Position numbers and translations under genes: made by a program
DNA from: Nipponacmea schrenckii
Lineage: Eukaryota; Mollusca; Gastropoda; Lottiidae
Assembly (NCBI GenBank): GCA_030562195.1
Contig: JAUJPP010000003.1
Span: forward strand, 16,895,398-16,959,397
Direction of reading: 5' to 3'
Length of the DNA: 64,000 nucleotides
The notes under the pieces: generated by a model
Database searches by the model: none
Told to the model about the DNA's origin: nothing
The model's input: only the letters and a program-made list of their open reading frames with translations
In this document: positions 13,444 to 25,700 of the stretch, in pieces
Layout: each line of letters opens with the position of its first letter
Position numbering within the stretch: position 1 is the stretch's first letter

Positions 13444-15194
13444 TAAGATGCTGGATGTAATTCTGGCTAAAAAAAGTAAGAGTGGGAAAGTTAGATCAAT
13501 AAGGATTATAATTCCCAATACTGCTGGACAAAGAGGACCAAGATTTAGTTATCTCATTCAATGTAATGGAATATCCATGTACATGTAGTTTACTAATAGT
13601 ACAATTGTTACCCATCTCCAGTGGTTTGTCCATAATTGTTAATAAACACAATAATAAAAGACACGATTTTGCTGGATTTTGGTGATACTGGGTACGAGTT
13701 ATTATTGCTCTTGCCCTAAGATATGCCCTCAATTTTAGCTTGTAGTCAATCTAGATTGCACAATTCATAAGGGATTTTGACGGAAATTTCAAACAAGGAT
13801 GAAAACCATATAAAAATTCAGAAAAAAAGAAAACATATTTAATAAGTTGTCCCTATCCTCTTAAAAACACACTCAAGTTTAAGCTTGCACACACTTTGAA
13901 GGAACAATAATGATATTCCAATTCTCTTAAACAAATTTCTACAAATTGTAATTTATGAACAAAGGTGTGAAGACTAAGTGTATGCTAAATTTCAATTTTT
14001 TTAGAAGACAAGCACATCAATGAAATGAAACCCCTTCAAAACAACATCCCTTTAAAATTTATTGAAATGCTGGTTAAAAGGGGGTTTGCCAGGTGAGAAT
14101 GGAATGTGGAGTATATTTCATTTATTGAAACAATGTAAAGGTACCTGTTTACTAAATGTTTGCAAAAATGAGACTTCAGCTGTCAAGTTCAGAGAGCTCA
14201 AACAGTTAGATATGCATAAAAAATTTTGAAGTTGTTAGTTCAGAGGAAATTCCTGTTTTAAAGATTATATAGTGATTTGTTAGGGTCTTTTGAAAAATAT
14301 GTTTTTTACATATACAGGATGTCAGTTTACAGAGGATGTGGTTTGGAATTGTTTCTATATGTTGTGTTAATTGATTTAAGTTTATGAATATACTGTAGAA
14401 GATCTTCAACAAAGTACATGACAAATGATCGTGTAATTTTGTGTTATATATTTGCCTGTAAATGAGAATTTGATGAACTTGTATTTTTTTCTGAGCTGGA
14501 AAAATTATGGTATTGATTGTAGTCTTCTCATATTACTGAATCAATACATTTTAAAGCCAGTACTAATTATATTAGTTTGTTAAACTGATGGTATAACTAG
14601 AGTCTACTAAACTAATTAGTTTATCTATAATCACATTTTTAAATGTCAACATAATATATAGACAAACAATATTTCTTCTCCTTGATCTGTCAAAATGGAT
14701 GGAAAAATAATGGAAAATTGCCTCCTTTTGTTTTTCTTCCAAAGATGAAAGTGCTATTCATTTTGAAGTTTTCTTGAAAATATAAAGAATATAGGATCAC
14801 TATCAATGAACAAAAGTATTGTGTCTTTTGGGAATTAGATATACATGTATCAAGATGACTTCACTTTTCCATCATTAAGCTTTTTACCTCTTAAAAAGTT
14901 CTTGTGATAATGACATGATCCTGAGGGGTTAGAAAGCAGTTTAATGAAGGATATATAAATGGCTGTACATTACATAAAGATCAATTCAAACCAATTTGAA
15001 CTGATTTATCAGTTGGTTTGTTGATAGAATCCTTATTTCTCTTGTGACATTTCAATCTAATGATCAGAAAATATAGCTACCTGTTTATCGTAAGGATAGT
15101 AAATATTCTTCAGAACTGTATAATCCCTTCAAAAATATCTAACTAGAAATTTAACTTTATTTACCCATGTGGAAATGTGTAATGAATAATGAAA
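13444..15194. other. Non-coding, AT-rich
   Basis: No recognisable gene, RNA or repeat was seen. Confidence 0.4.
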
Positions 15195-15770
15195 CTTGAC
15201 ATTATATACCATCCTTAAATAGCCATCAAGAAGTTTTCTGTGGCTAGTTATTGCAGGCTGTTTACTGCAGTCGCCTCCTATTCCTCCATCTTTTTACATT
15301 TTCTGTAAACATAACAGAGGCTATAGTTTTAATTGCAAATCTAGTCAAAAAAAGTAAAGTGGTTTTTGACTACTGGCTTTTAAAAATGTGTTGAATTTAG
15401 TTTGCAAATACATGGCTACATTGTTCATCTATTGATGAAACTTTGTATATGCATATAGATATTGATATGACCACAGTCAAGTTCAAATCTGGAGTGAAAA
15501 AACGATTGTCCTTCATATTTACTTTTGAGACAGAATTGAAGTTTCAATTTTGAATTTAAATATCACATTATATAGAGTATCCTTAAATAGCCATGTAAGA
15601 AGTTTTAATGTGATTAAGTTATTGTAGGTGGTTTTAAATATGCCTTATTCCCCCATATGTAGTAGATTTTTATTGTAAATATCACAGAGGTATAGTTTTA
15701 AAATTGATAAATCTAGTAGAGTAGAGTAAATATGATTGTTGACTTAGATGGTTTTAAATATTGAAAATAT
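15195..15770. repeat. Diverged direct duplication (offset ~368 b)
   Basis: The segment starting TCCTTAAATAGCCAT at 15212 recurs at 15580 and can be followed for about 200 bases (AAGTTTT, ATAACAGAGG / ATCACAGAGG, ATAGTTTTAA, AAATCTAGT). The second copy ends where the 37-bp satellite begins. Confidence 0.7.
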
Positions 15771-16569
15771 GTAGAGTAGAGTATTTAAATATTTTGAATA
15801 TCCATAATAGATATTTAAATATGATTAAAGTCACATGTAGCAAATCTAGTGAATGAAAACATTGGTAATATTTAAATATTAAAATATTGAGAGTAGAGTA
15901 TTTTAAATGTTGAATATCACATGTAGAGTAGAGTATTTAAATATGATTGAATATTTCATGTAGAGTAGAGTATTTTAATATGATTGAATATTTCATGTAG
16001 AGTAGAGTATTTTAATATGATAGAAATCACATGTAGAGTAGAGTATTTAAATATGATTGAATATTTCATGTAGAGTAGAGTATTTTTATATGATTGAATA
16101 TCACATGTAGAGTAGAGTATTTTAATATGATTGAATATCACATGTAGAGTATTTAAATATGATTGAATATCACATGTAGAGTATTTAAATATGATTGAAT
16201 ATCACATGTAGAGTAGAGTATTTGAATATGATTAAATATTACATGTAGAGTAGATTATTTAAATATGATTGAATATCACATGTAGAGTAGAGTATTTAAA
16301 TATGATTGAATATCACATGTAGAGTAGAGTATTTAAATATGATTGAATATCACATGTAGAGTAGAGTATTTAAATATGATTGAATATCACATGTAGAGTA
16401 GAGTATTTAAATATGATTGAATACCATATGTAGAGTAGAGTATTTAAATATGATTGAATATCACATGTAGAGTAGAGTATTTAGATATGATTAAATACCA
16501 CATGTAGAGTAGAGTATTTAGATATGATTGAATATCACATGTAGAGTAGAGTATTTAGATATGATTGAT
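15711..16569. repeat. 37/32-bp AT-rich satellite array
   Basis: More than 20 copies of a unit containing TATTTAAATATGATTGAATA and TCACATGTAGAGT(AGAGT) are present. The 5-base AGAGT is present once or twice, giving 32- or 37-base periods. Copies are most uniform at about 16140-16570. The array stops about 50 bases before the acceptor of the first visible kinase exon. Confidence 0.92.
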
Positions 16570-16617
16570 TATCAATATGACAAAGATTACTTTATTCATT
16601 TTGATTTTATATTTCAG

Positions 16618-16784
16618 ATCTAAACAGTTAATTAAAGATGCCATATTAGATAATGACTTCTTAAAGAATTTGGATTCCACACAGGTTCGGGAAATTGTAG
16701 ATTGTATGTATGATAAGAAAATTAAAGAAGGTCATTATATTATTAAGGAAGGAGAATCAGGAAATCACCTCTATGTTTCAGCAG
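16618..16784 (+). CDS. PRKG1: PKG exon: start of cGMP-binding domain A
   Basis: The exon reads [18 protein letters not shown] and onward to [11 protein letters not shown], the helical lead-in and first beta strands of domain A. The acceptor is tttcag and the donor gtaagg. It starts with one base of a split codon and ends with one base that joins GA.. of the next exon to make Asp. An in-frame ATG at 16565 is intronic read-through. A 37-bp satellite ends only about 50 bp upstream. Confidence 0.95.
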
Positions 16785-19700
16785 GTAAGGGATATACTGT
16801 TTTTTTCATTTGTTTGATATCTTCTAAGTTGAGAAATTAGAATATAGAAATGATAAAATGTCAAATCTAAACCAATCCCTTGTAGACTTTGTTTTGGGTC
16901 ATTAGTTTGATAACAAGAAAGAAGCTGGAATTGTTGAGCAATTAACTTGATTCTCTGTTAATATCCTGGTAGATATCTGATGAAAGTATAGACATAATTA
17001 CAGACTATTTGGGAAAATATCTGACTAGTTGCAAAGATGCATTTACTGGGACTTTAATTCTCAGATTACTTTAAAAGTCTCAGATCCTGTGAAAGTCAGC
17101 TACTTAAAAGATTTCATCTGTTAGATTTATTTCAAAGATGTTATTGTTGGTTTTCTTCTGAAATTATTAGTCTGATTTAAATGTCAAAGCCAATTCCTTA
17201 TAGATTTTGTAATCGCTCATTGGTTTGATGAGTTTTTAAATGTATTTTAATTATACTAAGATTATATCCACTTCCTGGTCTCTCACATTTACACTTTGTC
17301 CTGTTCTTCAAATACCTGATTAGAAGCAATTGTTGTGTTAAAAAGTAATTTTTCAAATGTTTTGATTGCTAACCTGAGAATATCAATTTGAAGATCTCCC
17401 TAGAATTGAAAGTTTATCCAATTAAAGTATACACAGAGAAACAGGTCTCGAACGACATGGTAAATGACTTGTCTTTTCTTTTTAAAGACTTCAGTTTAAT
17501 GGCTAATATGTAGAAGTATGTATCTAAAATAAATTTACCTAGTTTTCATTCAACTTGTCTGGATTTTATCTCTGAAGTTTATATCAGCTGCAGACTATAA
17601 GCTCCTATTGTAAGACCATGTTTAAAACAACCTTTCTAAAAATTATCCCCAATAGTGTCAGCATGATCTCAGAAATAAAAATGTATTTATACTGTAATGA
17701 CAATTTGCTTGGGTATAACTTTTTATTGTCACTAGCTAATAACAATAGTTGGTCAACTATTATCTGTCATGCCTATGTCCGGCAGGTGATGGATTGCCAG
17801 ATCTCTTTATTTCCTGAGATACCTTAAAATTGATATTTTATAAACCACACTGTCAGAAGGAAAATTTTATGTCTTCATATTGTGGACATATATTTCAAGA
17901 AAAATATTTAATATATCCTAAGGTTTCTCTGTAATATCACTATATTAAAATATATATATGTAAGGTATTGAATATTTTCTATACAATTTTGATGTGGTAC
18001 AATTTAATGATGTTAATTTTTTAATGTCAGTCTCTAACAATGGCCTATTTCTTTGAGGACTCTGAGGCATAATTAATCAGTAAATATTACTACCTAGGTT
18101 AATTATTTGATCTGAGCGTATAGATGTTTTCTGTTTTTTTGTGTGAATCAAAGCAATATATGGCTTCTTTTTGCATCTGTAGTCTGTAGTTCCTGTGAAA
18201 TAGCAATGTTTCACCCAATCAAATATATTGTCAGGTTCACAAAAGCTGTTGAGAAATATAAGCATAATTCAAATAAAGGTCTAATTTGATGATTTTTTTT
18301 GTTTGTTCTGATTCTGATTGTGCTATTGATATAATATTGTTAGATTTTGTAATATGGGTTGATGGAACAGTTTTATTATGTGATAATTATCTCATTTATT
18401 TTTGAAAAAAGCACAATCAATTTGGTCAACAACATTTTAAATTCGATGATTACTTTAAATCTCTTTGTTAAAACTGTCCAAAAGAATACATTAATATCCT
18501 TCAGTGACATACTGAGCTGATGTTGTAAAGGATGAGACATCAAGCCTGAGTTCAATTCATTTTCTTTCTTTGATGTCAGTCATAGTAATGGATTTGATTT
18601 TATGCCTTGTGGATAGTTTTAACACCATATATTACTTCTTTTGAAATATAATATTTCGCTTTTAACTTGTTTATGAGGTATATATGATTTATAAAAACCA
18701 TTAGCTATTAAAGTCGGAATTTATAATGCTAAGGATTGTAAATATTCTACTCAAAGTGATTTTGTTTCAAAAGTAATGCCCTGTATGAAAGTCTGATGAC
18801 CTTGAAAACTTCCATTCCAATCCAAGGATCCCTGTCACAGTGGACATGTGAACCAAAGTTGTTATCCTTGTAAAATATAGTTGTTTATTTCTTTTCTTTT
18901 AATTGGAATGCTATATACATGTACAAAAATTGCATTTATAGATTGTAAATCTTACTGCAATTGCGTTTGAAATTTTTGTGCTAGACAATATAATAGTGGT
19001 TGTTATACTCTTGCTGTGTGACACCAGAAGGCATAGAGAAACTATCAGTTATTCAAATCATTAGGTTTCATTCGGAAGAAAAGACAGATAAAAAATGGCA
19101 CGTAATTGAAATCTTAAAATAGAAGTCTGGCAATGATGATGCAGAAGTTGTTGGAATAAAATACCTAAAAAGACATGTCAGAGATTATTTGAGAAATAAG
19201 ATCTCAACTGTTAAACAGAGCTATTGGGGCAGGGCAGGCAAATCTTTTGATTCTGTATAAAAACAAATAATTTTTCCTATTAAAAGATAATTATATATAA
19301 TTTTTTTGAGGTTCTAAAATTAAGGGTGGCCAATTTTTTTTAGCTACATATTGTGTTTAGTAAATTTCCTTTAAGCAGATAATAAATTTTATTGTCATCT
19401 CTCTTTAATAATTTACTATTGTGTTGAACTGAAACAAAAATGTTCCTATTAGAACCTCAAAAAAATTATATATAATTATCTTTTAATAGGAAAAATTATT
19501 TGTTTTTAAATTAAAAAGTGAATAAAAAACCAAACCATAAATTCCAACCTCAACTAAATAGCACTATAATTTGCAAAGAAAGATTATTTTTCTAGACATT
19601 AAATTTGAATTAGGTTCATTTAACAGTGGTTTTCCAACCTGGGGGTAATTTTCAAATTTTTGGTGGATGATGAGGCACTATGTAGCCTTATAAAATTTGT

Positions 19701-22700
19701 GGACAATTCAGTCATTCTTTTGAATGTTGCAGGAACAAAGTTTGGGATTTATAGTAGCACAAGGGGGATAATACAGTTGATCAGGGTCCTAGAATGGGTT
19801 TTATAAAAAAAGAGTTGAAACCCCTGTGCCCTAAGATTGAATAATAATGAAAACAACAAAAACTAGAGCCACAAGTGGCACAGAGTGGGACCTTGCTAAC
19901 GTCGCAAACTTGCAATAAACAGGCCGAAACATCTGATTTTCTTGGAGCATATGGCCAAAGCAACGAGGTATCTGTGTGCAAAGTACTTTTTTGAAAAACG
20001 TTATTTCCTACAGAGGTAGAGCGCTGACCGATATGGTAAATTGAAAGTTTACCCGGATGTGCCACACCCATCTCATTTATTTTGGCGTAAATCTAATCAA
20101 AATTGAAATGTTTATTCACGGTACAAATTTGAAGCTTGTACAGCTAATATATCACGAGATATACACAAATACGTTTCAAAAAAGCGAAATGTACTTTAAT
20201 TTTAAAAGTCAAAAAATTAAATTTTTATTTTAAAATCTTTTGTTGTGCATCACTAGAAAGAGGACAAAAGGCGCTTTCGGAATGTCAAAAAAATAACCCT
20301 CTAAATCAATTAGGTCACGCTCTAGAGCAGTCCAACGTTGCAAATTTTGCTGCTTTCGAGCAGCTATAAAACCGGAAATAGACATCAGAAGTCTAATGCC
20401 AAATTGTCAACTGATAGCTAAAGTCAGTGACCAATGACCTTGTAAAGGTCAAGGTCACCAAAGGTCAAAGTCACTAGAAATAAGCCCCCAAACTAAAAAA
20501 AATTGATTTTTTGCAAATGTCGCAAAATTGCAACAAACAGGCAGAAACATTTGATTTTTCGGGATAAACTGGCCAAAGTAATGAGATATATGTATGCAAG
20601 GTACTTTTTTGAAAAACGTTATTTACTGCAGCCGTAATTCGCTGACCGATATAAATGGTAAATTTGAAGTTCACCCGGATGTGCCACGCCCATCTCGTTT
20701 TTTGGAGGAATCTAATCATATTCAAAATGTATATTCACAGTAAAAATTTGAAGCTTGTACAGCTAATAGATCACGAGATATACACACATACATGTACATT
20801 TCAAACAAGCGAAAATAAGGCAAAATGTACTTTTCTTTGCAAAAATCAAAAACATCAATTTTCATTTTACAAACTTTTGTTATATATCGTTGGATAGAGG
20901 AAAAAAAGCACCTTAAGAATCTGAAAAAAATAATACTCTAAAAAGTTGCGAATTTTGCTGTTTTCGGAAAGCTATAAAACCGGAAGTAGACTTCAGAGGT
21001 CAAAGGTCAAAGTATCAAATGATAGCCAAGGTCAATCACCTTTGACCTACTAAAGGTCAAAGGTCAAGGTCACGAGAAATAAGCCCCCAAACTTCGAAAA
21101 AATTCAATCGGATGTTGCAAAATTGCGAAAGTGAAATTCAAAAATCGGTTACCAACATTTTTTTCGCAATCAACTAAGCTTTCCAGAATTATAAACATCA
21201 CGCAAATCGCGCTTACCGTAGAGGCCCCATTTTGAGTTTTACAAAAAAGTGAATTTCAAGATGGCGGCCAAAGTATTACTTCCGGTCTAGATTTTTTTTT
21301 AAATCGGTCAGTTTTTTTAAAAAGATAATGTTCAACACAAGTTTCAATGACCCGTGACAATTAGACCCGTAGACAGGAAGTAGACCGAAAATCAGAGATT
21401 TCAACTTTAAACCCTTTTTGAGCGTAAACCGGAAGTGACGCAAAATATTTGACAATGTCATTTTGTTCAGATTTATAGTCTCTCTTAGCACCTTAAATTG
21501 GAACTTAATCGGACAGAAATTTAAAAAATGGTAAAAAAATTCGAAAATACGGCAAAAGATTGTCTGCTACGAATTTTCGAAATTCGAATTTTTTTAACTG
21601 CTGTCCTATTGGATATTGTATGTAGATTCTGAAAATGAAAACTCGGGCCAAAATTGCGCCTTCTAGAGCTGAAAAACTGTTTTTTGCAAATGTTGCACTG
21701 TTGCACTTTTGGTTTTGCAAAAATGTTCCAATTTATATTCATTAACTTTTTTGCCACTACAGAAGGTCTAGGAAAGTTGAATGGATGCTGCAACTACTGT
21801 AGTTTAAGAGCAGGAAGGTGTGGAAAAATCGAAAAAAAAACCAAACTAGAGCCACTAGTGGCACAGAGTGGGACTTTGCAAATGTCGCAAAATTGCAACA
21901 GACAGGCCGAAACATTTGATTTTCTAGGAGCATATGGCCAAAGCAACTAGGTATCCGTGTGCAAAGAATTTTTTGGAAAAACGTTATTTCCTACTGACGT
22001 AATTCGCTGACCTATATAAATGCTAAATTAAAAGTTTACCCGGATGTGCCACGCCCATCTCATTTGTTTTTTGCGTAAATCTAATAACATTCAAAATATA
22101 TATTCACGGTACAAATTTGAAGCTTGTACATTTAAAAGACCACGAAATATACACAAATACATTTCAAAAAGGCAAAATGTACTTTAATTTTAAAAGTGTA
22201 AAAATTAAATTTTAATTTTAAAAACTTTTGTTATACATTGCTGGAAAGTGGACAAAAAGCCCCTTAAGAATCTGAAAATAATAAACCTCTAAATTAATTA
22301 GGTCACGCTCTAGAGCAGTCCAAAGTTGTGAATTTTCCTGTTTTCAGGCAGCTATAAAACCGGAAGTGGACGTCGGAGGTCAAATGTCAAAGTATTAAAT
22401 GATAGACACGGTCTATGACCTTTGACCTACTAAAGTTCAAGGTCACCAATGGTCAAGGTCACGAGAAATAAGCTTCCAAAATTAGAAAAAATATTAACTG
22501 GTTTCCTATTTTATATATTATAAAAATTGCAACAAACAGGCCGAATTATCTGATTTTCTGGAATAAACTGGCCAAAGCAATGAGGTATCTGTGTGCAAAG
22601 TACTTTTTTAAAAAAGGCTATTTACTGCAGCCGTAATTCGCTGACCCATATAAATGGTAAATCGGAATTTTACACGGATGTGCCACGCCCATCTAATTTT

Positions 22701-25700
22701 TTTTATATAAATCAAATCACATTCAAAATGAATATTCACGGTACAAATTTGAAGTTTGTACATCTAATAGATCACGAGATATACATACATACATTTCAAG
22801 CAAACGTAAATACGGCAAAATATACTTAAATTTTCAAAAATCAAAAACTTCAATTTTCATTTTAAAAACCTTTGTTATACATCGTTGGAAAGAGGACAAA
22901 AAGCACTTTAAGAATCTGAAAAAAATAACACTCTAAATTAATTAGGTCACGCTCTAGAGCAGTCCAAAGTTACGAATTTAGCTGTTTTTGGGCAGCTATA
23001 AAACCGGAAGTAGACGTCGGAGGTTAAATGTCAAAGTATCAACTGATAGCCAGGGTCAATGACCTTTGACCTACTAAAGGTCATGGCACCAAAGGTCAAG
23101 GTCACGAGAAATAAGCCCCCAAACTTTGAAAAAATTCAACCGGATGTTGCAAAAATGCAAAAGCGAAATTCAAAAATCGACTTCCAATGTTTTTTTGCAA
23201 TTTTTATGTTCTTTCATTTGACACAAAAATCATCTCAATCGGATAAGCAATAATGCCTGAATTAAATTCGCGCAATTTCAGAAAAATCAAAATGGCGGCG
23301 AAAGTTGCGCATGCGGCCTTGATTTTATTTTCTTCGCTTTTTTGTATGGCTAATGGCTACCCGATGATACAAGTTTGAATGTCATATGTTAAAAAAAACG
23401 GAAGTTATTCAACCAAACGTAAAAATCCATTTTTCGCGAAAACCGGAAGTGACGCAAAAATTTTGACCTACTTTTTGAAAATCATATCATGGGCTACATA
23501 TGCTCAATATTTTTTATATTAATCGGTCTTGAAATAGCAAAGTTGCAAAACATGTGCAAAATACGGCAAAAAAATGTTTGCTATGAATTTTCGAATCTCG
23601 AAATTTTTTTACTGCTATCTTGTTGGAAATTATTTCAAGTTTCGAAAAATGCAAACCCGAAGAAAATCGATCAAAAATTGCGACTTCTAGAGCCACTAAC
23701 CGACTTTTTAAACATGTTGCAATGCAGCACTTCCGGTTTTGCAAAAATGTTCCAATTTATATTCATTAACTTTTTTGCCACTACAGAAGGTCTAGGAAAG
23801 TTGAATGGATGCTGCAACTACTGTAGTCTAAGCGCAGGAAGGTGTGGAAAAATCGAAAAAAAAAAAAAAAGAATTGACAAATCGAAAACAAACTGGGACT
23901 TTGCTGAAAGCAAAGTCCCACAACTAGAACCGTGGACGGTACCAACGCAGTGCGTCTCACATTTGACACAGGGGTGAATCGTTACCTGAAATAAAATCCC
24001 CAGACAACGCGTGGGCACTTTCTAAAAAAATAGGACATTTCAAGATGGCATCTGATTCGATATTTTATTTAAGAAATGAACGATGGACATACTGCAGTTA
24101 CGGTGATATGAATACATTGGGCACGGTACCAAATCCAACGAAGTTAAATAAATGTTAATCTCACACGGATTTGCCACGCCCATCAACAGAATATTGTTAT
24201 ATCCATTATGACATGCACAATGGTGAATATTCCAATTTTTAAGCAATTACGATCTGTTTCTCTTTTTAAAAATGTCAATTGTAAATAGACATCGCCAAAT
24301 AACGCACAGTTACTATAGAAAGCAATCTAAAATTTTCAAATTTCAAAGGCCGCAATTTTGATCAAAATATAAAGTGTGATATATATGTTTAGAAGGGTGA
24401 GATGACACACATTAAGAATATACAAGAAATATTGTCGTATGTTAATTAGGTCACGTGACAGAGTTTTCAAAGTTAAAATTCGCGATTTTCAAATGGCTGT
24501 AAATGGAAGGGTTGATGTTGCACGTCCACAATGGTGACATATTTGGATAGATCTCATAAAGAGCAACAACTTGTGTGCAGGTCACAAGGTCACAAAATGC
24601 ATAGGTCACAAGATATGAGCCTTGACAGTTTGGGAAGTTTTTTTCAAAAAATCAACCGGAAATAACTAAAAATTGAAATCAAAATTCAAAAATCGACTCT
24701 CACACAATTGTGAGGAATTGTTCAATGATAATAAACACATGAAAATAATTGAAATAGGAAAAAACCTCATGCCATAAAGTACTTTTATAGAGAAATTAGC
24801 AAATATCAAGATGGCGGCTGATCCGATGATTCTGGGACAAATTTATTAATGAATAATTCTTCTTTTATTACTAATATCATATGTCCGAAAAAAAATTTCA
24901 AATATCTGTTAAATTCCAGAAGTTAAAATTTCGACTTTAGAAGCAAATGACGTCAAAACCGGAAGTGATATCAAAATTTTGAAATTAGCTTTTTGGTTGC
25001 AATTAAAATGTCTATCTACTTGTAAGTTTTCAGATCGATCGAATTAGAATTGTAGAAGTTGGAAAGAAGTTAAAAAAGGTTGGTTCGGTGAATAAGGACA
25101 CCTTAAATTTACGCACAGTTACTATAGAAAGCAATCCAAAATTTTCAGATTTCAAAAGCCGCAATTTTTATCAAAATATCAAGTTTAATATATGTTTAGA
25201 AAGGTGAGATGACGCAAATTAAGAATACACAAGCAATATTGTCATATGTCCATTAGGTCAAGTGACAGAGCTCTTCAAAGTTAAAATTCGCGATTTTCAA
25301 ATGGCTGTATAATGAAAGGTTGATGTTGCACGTCAGCGATGTTGGTATATTTGGATAGATCTCACAAAATGCAACAACATTGGTGCAGGTCACAAGGTCA
25401 CAAAAGGTCAAGGTCACAAGATATGAGTCTTGACAGATTTGGGAGTTTTTTCAAAAATTCAACCGGAAATAACTAAAATTTGAAATTCGAAATTAAAAAA
25501 TGGAATCCCACACGATTGTGAGGAATTATTCAATGATAAAATATACATGAAAATAATACAAATCGGAGAAAACCTAGATCCCAAAAAGTACTTTTATAGA
25601 GAAATAAGGCATATCAAGATGGCGGCTGATCCCATGAATCTGGGACAAATTTTATTAATGAATAATTCTTCTTTTATTACTAATATCATGTTGCACGTCA

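Noticed and set aside
15956..16141. Open frame on the - strand over the satellite
   Set aside because: It is an artefact of the AT-rich 37/32-bp array, with no stop simply because of unit composition.
15711..16569. CRISPR-like array
   Set aside because: Regular units without distinct spacers in animal DNA. It is a satellite.
16565..16617. ATG upstream of the first kinase exon as an alternative start
   Set aside because: The frame runs through satellite flank and the pyrimidine tract and acceptor. The encoded residues are unlike any PKG N-terminus.
23489..23977. 162-residue frame, the longest uninterrupted one, as a gene
   Set aside because: It lies in a repeat tail and its junction with the next copy, runs through poly(A)-encoded lysines, and shows no known domain. 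It is kept only as a low-interest observation.
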